Source: JALZCH01 sp036387315 | GTDB lineage: Bacteria > Acidobacteriota > Blastocatellia > Pyrinomonadales > Pyrinomonadaceae | Direction: 5' to 3' | DNA length: 64,000 bases | NCBI GenBank assembly: GCA_036387315.1 | Contig: DASVTY010000006.1 | Location: forward strand, 109,137-173,136 | In this document: in pieces, positions 62,093 through 64,000 of the stretch | Numbering within the stretch: the first letter of the stretch is position 1 | Layout of the letters: every line of letters starts with the position of its first letter | Program-made: the position numbers and the translations under genes | Notes under the pieces: generated by a model | Told to the model about the DNA's origin: nothing | Databases searched by the model: none | Seen by the model: the letters and a program-made list of their open reading frames with translations, nothing else

Positions 62093-62138
62093 GACTACGA
62101 ATCAAAAGGTCGCACGTTCGAGTCGTGCCGGGTGCATC
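62093..62138. repeat. Attachment site copy C
   Basis: Exact third copy of the 46-bp tRNA-Arg 3' half. It marks the right end of island 2 and possibly the left end of a third element. Confidence 0.92.
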
Positions 62139-62186
62139 CAATAAAAGCAACAACTTAGGCTAAAAGCCTGTTGTTGCTTTTATTGG
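62138..62186 (+). terminator. Long hairpin after att copy C
   Basis: Perfect 17-bp arms 62138-62154 and 62170-62186 (CCAATAAAAGCAACAAC and inverse) plus an inner AGGC/GCCT pairing, followed by TTTTTCC. It is placed like the terminators at copies A and B. Confidence 0.75.
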
Positions 62187-62188
62187 TT

Positions 62189-62208
62189 TTTCCTCTAAAT
62201 TTTCCTCT
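62189..62208. promoter_or_regulatory. Arm-like direct repeats after att copy C
   Basis: TTTCCTCT at 62189-62196 and 62201-62208, spaced 12 bp and beginning 51 bp after the att core. The geometry is the same as at copies A and B, and the sequence is one base from island 1's TTTCCTAT. They suggest a third related element to the right. Confidence 0.5.
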
Positions 62209-62279
62209 GACATTTTTAAATGATGATTTATCTGTTGAATATTGCTTAGTTTTCTTTAGAAGTTTGTAATGCGCGCTTT

Positions 62280-62309
62280 ACAAAACCTCTGATATCTCAG
62301 AGATTTTGT
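62280..62309. repeat. Near-perfect 30-bp palindrome
   Basis: ACAAAAcCTCTGA-tatc-TCAGAGaTTTTGT, 12 of 13 pairs match. It lies in the gap behind att copy C, upstream of nothing obvious. Candidate operator or terminator. Confidence 0.55.
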
Positions 62310-62395
62310 GTGTTTGTAAAATTTGACTTGGGCGTTGGTTGCCCTTAGATTAGAAGCCTTTTTGTGTCGCGCGACAATATCAACCCTAGTTAAAC

Positions 62396-62766
62396 TTACA
62401 TCCAGTTTCGCAGAAAATATTTGTGCTTTTCAAATGAATTGAGCACTCGCTCACAAGACTCCCAATTCACACTTTCGATTTTGTGATACCTGATTTCAAA
62501 CGGGTGCTGCTCGGGAACGCTTTCGATTGTCAGGCGAGCGTTCTCGATATGCCCTAAAGCGACTTCGACCCATACATCTTCGAGAATGTCGTGAGCTTAT
62601 CCAAAGCAGTCGCCAAAGCGATTGGTTTGGTTTTACGCCTCCACAGTCCACGCTCGTCCATCATCATCAGTTTGAGAAAAATTTCCCGGTCGCGTTCCGG
62701 GTTATTGGTTGCAGGCAAAAGCAAGCCGAGAATCGTCGCCCGAACCAAAACGACCGGCTTTCGCCC
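62396..62766 (-). pseudogene. Frameshifted remnant of an unknown gene
   Basis: In one frame the sequence reads ...NNPERDREIFLKLMMMDERG to ATALDKL. After a frameshift near 62590 it continues in another frame as HDILEDVWVEVALGHIENAR to KHKYFLRNWM-stop at 62396. The joined peptide looks protein-like but I do not recognise it. The rest of the gap 62139-62898 holds only the hairpin, direct repeats and palindrome. Confidence 0.5.
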
Positions 62767-62898
62767 CTACCATTTGCCCAACCCGGTGAGCCTCTGACTA
62801 TAATTAGCCTTTCTTTCCTTGTAACTCTCTTTTGACAAAAGCGAAACGGGAAACTGATTTTGGATAAATGATTTCTGCATTTCTTTCAATTGGAAGCT

Positions 62899-64000
62899 TT
62901 ATTTGAGCTCTGTTGCCGAAAAATGTTTTAATTCTTTAATTAAATCTCCAGCAGTTGAAAAACGATTGTTACGATTCTTTTCTAATAATTTAAGAGTAAT
63001 TTTATCTAACTGAATAGGTATTTCCGGTCTTTTATCACTGGGAGGAGAAGGCTTTAATTGCATTACTTTGTAAATTATTCCAGGAGTGCTGGTTTCTTCA
63101 CCAAAATAATTACTGCCTGTCAACATACGATACATGACTGCTCCTAAGGAGTATAAATCAGAGCGAATGTCAACCTTGTTTTCGGCTTCTATTTGTTCTG
63201 GGGAGATATATGCTGGTGTCCCAACTATTGTACCAACTTGCGTTATTGCTTCTGAAGTCGTGTCCTGTAATTTTGCAATGCCAAAATCAAGTAGCTTTAT
63301 GTCGCCTGCAGTATTAATCATGATATTTGAAGGCTTAATATCACGATGAATTATTCCAATATTATGTGCCGCTTCAAGTGCCTCAGCTACGGTTAGAGCT
63401 ATTTGTACAGTATCTACAATAGAAAAGATGCCTTTTCTCTTTAACAAATCTTCCAGTGTTAATCCCTCAATAAATTCTGTTACTAATACAGCACGACCAC
63501 CATTTGTCAAAAAGTCGTAAACTTGGACAATATTTGGATGGTGCAAGTTTGCAGTTGCAATGGCTTCTCGTTGAAACCTAATAGCTAATTCCTTGGAGTC
63601 GCCTATGCGAGTATTTAATACTTTTAAAGCAACTCTACGCTTTAGTGATTTATCTGTGGCTAAATAAACCTCTCCCATTCCGCCTGCCCCCAACTTTCTT
63701 TCAATCTCATATCTTTCCAAATTAAGAATTTCATAATTAGTCTGTTGAGGGTCCGGCAGAAGTAGAGATGGATTTGTGTTATCAGTTTTGTGCAACTTCT
63801 GACTGCTAATTATGGATGTAATTTCAGGAATAAGTCCTAAACTAGGAGTTCTACTTCCGGACTTCTTTGGTTCGGAATCCGAAAAAACGGAATAGAGGTT
63901 AAATATATTTGTATCTTGATGATATTGTGTAGAATCCCTCAAAAAATCCTTTGCATCCAAAAAACCATCTTGTAACCAGTTTGGAATGCGTTTTATCAGT
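62899..64000 (-). CDS. Ser/Thr protein kinase, start beyond the window
   Basis: A Hanks-type kinase domain: glycine loop LGAGGMGEVYLA, VALKVL (invariant Lys), HRDIKPSNIM (catalytic loop), DFGIA, then GTPAYISPEQ and DIRSDLYSLG. It ends shortly after the kinase domain (FSATELK), with no transmembrane segment or sensor domain at the C-terminus. The frame stays open up to the window edge at 64000, so the N-terminal part is incomplete. A TTG at 63960 is only an apparent start. Cytosolic signalling protein; substrate unknown. Confidence 0.9.
   Translation of the reverse strand, partial: LIKRIPNWLQDGFLDAKDFLRDSTQYHQDTNIFNLYSVFSDSEPKKSGSRTPSLGLIPEITSIISSQKLHKTDNTNPSLLLPDPQQTNYEILNLERYEIERKLGAGGMGEVYLATDKSLKRRVALKVLNTRIGDSKELAIRFQREAIATANLHHPNIVQVYDFLTNGGRAVLVTEFIEGLTLEDLLKRKGIFSIVDTVQIALTVAEALEAAHNIGIIHRDIKPSNIMINTAGDIKLLDFGIAKLQDTTSEAITQVGTIVGTPAYISPEQIEAENKVDIRSDLYSLGAVMYRMLTGSNYFGEETSTPGIIYKVMQLKPSPPSDKRPEIPIQLDKITLKLLEKNRNNRFSTAGDLIKELKHFSATELK

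Larger units (their letters stand above)
37127..62138. mobile_element. Genomic island 2 (about 25 kb), partly decayed
   Basis: Bounded by att copies B (37127-37172) and C (62093-62138). Its own arm-type repeats GTGCGTCA occur inside both ends (37222-37240 and 61960-61978). The left end holds an integrase with a nonsense codon and other broken genes. Cargo includes secreted proteins, dynamin-like GTPase, hydrolases and fur-katG. No replication module seen. Probably immobile now unless helped by another integrase. Confidence 0.75.

Noticed and set aside
62527..62835. Plus-strand reading frame behind att copy C
   Set aside because: It is the antisense of the frameshifted minus-strand remnant, whose peptide looks much more protein-like.

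Overview
The window looks like a chromosomal segment of an acidobacterium, probably Blastocatellia/Pyrinomonadales. This is inferred from the mix of a PEGA/TPR lipoprotein-like protein, a large zinc metalloprotease with DUF5117/5118-like organisation, an Asp-box beta-propeller secreted protein of the VPS10/sortilin type, FG-GAP secreted proteins and a soluble-type Ser/Thr kinase. I could not run a database search, so the phylum is an inference. Base composition is moderate, with AT-richer islands and one clearly GC-rich patch (fur-katG).

Layout. (1) 1-8776: the end of a type VI secretion locus: tssG, a GxxExxY-family gene wholly enclosed by inverted repeats, tssH/clpV, an unknown gene, a vgrG with an extra C-terminal domain, a lipoprotein that overlaps it (immunity candidate) and a PAAR-like tip protein. 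Almost every gap in this operon is filled by the same GC-rich repeat family. (2) 8840-11407: PEGA/TPR protein, hemB, a single-domain response regulator. (3) 11871-11944: tRNA-Arg(ACG). A 46-bp stretch of its 3' half recurs exactly at 37127-37172 and 62093-62138. I read this as tandem integration of two elements of about 25 kb, with a third starting at or beyond 62093. At each copy there is a hairpin terminator and, about 50 bp after the repeat, a pair of short direct repeats spaced 11-12 bp. These match the repeats at the opposite end of the same island, so they look like integrase arm sites.

Island 1 (11901-37172) carries a type I restriction locus (hsdR, then two envelope proteins, then an hsdM-hsdS fusion, a GH18-type secreted protein and a HEPN-motif protein). 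It continues with a toxin-antitoxin-chaperone module (DUF4258 toxin, MqsA/XRE antitoxin, SecB-like chaperone) and a replication module (two small genes, a PrimPol-helicase with iteron-like repeats inside its coding sequence, an Xis-like HTH protein). Next is a branched-chain-amino-acid-type ABC transporter cluster in unusual order, interrupted by a methyltransferase, an unknown protein and a coiled-coil membrane protein. The island ends with its tyrosine recombinase. Island 2 (37127-62138) starts with decayed genes (integrase and acetyltransferase with in-frame TAG stops, a DNA methyltransferase with several lesions). It then carries secreted proteins, a dynamin-like GTPase, a metalloprotease, a serine hydrolase, a DoxX protein, a PLP decarboxylase, an AI-2E transporter, a fur-katG pair of deviating composition and an Asp-box propeller protein. 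A small structured motif (two hairpins, with compensatory changes) is shared by the left ends of both islands.

Most notable: the island array with cognate arm repeats; the TAC module with its dyad operators; the Liv-type transporter with three inserted genes; the intragenic iteron array; the type I R-M locus with HEPN and GH18 companions; and the T6SS effector/immunity candidate.
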